Shown: positions 63,570 to 64,000 of the stretch, in pieces
Position numbering within the stretch: the first letter of the stretch is position 1
How the letters are laid out: each line of letters starts with the position of its first letter
DNA from: Siminovitchia fordii DSM 16014 = CIP 108821
GTDB lineage: Bacteria; Bacillota; Bacilli; Bacillales; Bacillaceae_C
Direction: 5' to 3'
NCBI RefSeq assembly: GCF_000374565.1
Contig: NZ_KB894691.1
Span: 22,600-86,599, forward strand
DNA: 64,000 nt
Program-made: the position numbers and the translations under genes
Notes under the pieces: model-generated
Database searches by the model: none
What the model was told of the DNA's origin: nothing
What the model saw: only the letters and a program-made list of their open reading frames with translations

Positions 63570-64000
63570 AGAATACATAAGAAAACCCGATTGGCTGAAA
63601 ATCAAGATTAACACGAATGAATCTTATACAGGCTTGAAGAAATTGATGCGCAACAAAAGTTTGAATACGGTTTGTGAAGAAGCGCGTTGTCCGAATATCC
63701 ACGAATGCTGGAGCGAGCGGAAGACGGCCACCTTCATGATCTTGGGTGATACATGTACAAGGGGCTGCCGTTTTTGTGCAGTCAAAACCGGACTTCCGAC
63801 AGAGCTGGACTGGGGGGAGCCTGCACGTGTAGCGGAATCAGTACAAATCATGGGCCTGCAGCATGTTGTTGTGACGGCTGTGGCACGGGATGATTTGAAA
63901 GACGGGGGAGCTGCCGTTTTTGCGGAAACGGTAAGGAGAATCCGCGAAGTCAATCCGGGGTGTACAATCGAGATCCTTCCTTCCGATATGAAAGGTGATT
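63556..64000 (+). CDS. lipA: Lipoyl synthase LipA, truncated by the window end
   Basis: First 148 codons only. It has both iron-sulfur Cys motifs: [12 protein letters not shown], the auxiliary cluster, and CTRGCRFC, the radical-SAM CxxxCxxC. It inserts two sulfurs into octanoyl-lipoyl domains. The ATG at 63556 (AGAGGGTG upstream) lies in the last codons of the LipM-like gene, so the pair is coupled. Confidence 0.93.
   Translation, partial: MAKNEEYIRKPDWLKIKINTNESYTGLKKLMRNKSLNTVCEEARCPNIHECWSERKTATFMILGDTCTRGCRFCAVKTGLPTELDWGEPARVAESVQIMGLQHVVVTAVARDDLKDGGAAVFAETVRRIREVNPGCTIEILPSDMKGD

Overview
The window looks like a chromosome segment of a spore-forming Bacillaceae (low-GC Firmicutes) bacterium. 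The evidence is three clusters of gerA-type spore germinant receptor genes, a LysM/GH18 spore-cortex hydrolase, many strong AGGAGG-type ribosome sites with TTG and GTG starts, A/T-rich Rho-independent terminators, and Bacillus-type families (DUF3231, DUF421, YqjF, YqeB, KtrA/C, LipM). The species cannot be named from the sequence alone. I saw no rRNA, tRNA, CRISPR array, transposase or prophage.

Layout. 1-450 is an array of ~41-bp repeats with a 123-bp higher-order period, followed by the cortex hydrolase (586-1839). 2254-7566 holds a lone ABC_sub_bind lipoprotein and a sigma-54 module: an AmiC-like/PAS/AAA/Fis activator, divergent from a consensus -24/-12 promoter that drives a 60-aa protein and an amidase. 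8073-11634 is a gerA-gerB-gerC operon. 11752-15580 is a two-component system with a lipoprotein carrying two FG-GAP/VCBS-like repeats. 16029-16508 encodes an NlpC/P60 protein without its catalytic residues. 17017-26891 (minus strand) is a nine-gene oligopeptide ABC operon with a LytS/YesN-type two-component system and a symporter-like protein inserted in it and an M42 aminopeptidase at its end. 27021-31173 (minus) is a second germinant receptor operon in the order A-C-D-B. 31537-34624 holds KtrA/C, YqjF and a glutamate-synthase-like protein. 34653-38930 is a third, damaged receptor: a frameshifted gerA, an intact gerC and a convergent gerB.

38953-48859 is mainly housekeeping or accessory metabolism and transport. 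Its most notable element is a cluster of DnaA-box-like sites at 47241-47455 upstream of MntP/YtaF-like and CadD-like genes. 49012-51961 carries aspartase and a MATE pump with three palindromic operator-like sites. 52291-56843 is the most interesting locus. A sigma-54 activator overlaps by ATGA a nitrilase homologue whose catalytic Cys is Thr. Immediately downstream, an intact nitrilase paralogue has its own sigma-54-type promoter. A divergent APC permease has another consensus sigma-54 promoter. 57011-64000 carries a second OmpR-type two-component system, YqeB-like, DUF418, Cu/Zn SOD, LipM-like and LipA (cut by the window end).

How it fits together. Two separate sigma-54 (SigL) circuits both control C-N bond hydrolases (an amidase and a nitrilase), so this part of the genome appears to scavenge amides, nitriles or carbamoyl compounds for nitrogen. 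The pseudo-nitrilase paired with its activator is the best candidate for an undescribed regulatory arrangement, with the catalytically dead paralogue acting as sensor for the pathway run by the live one. That role is inference; the residue substitution, gene overlap and promoters are read directly.
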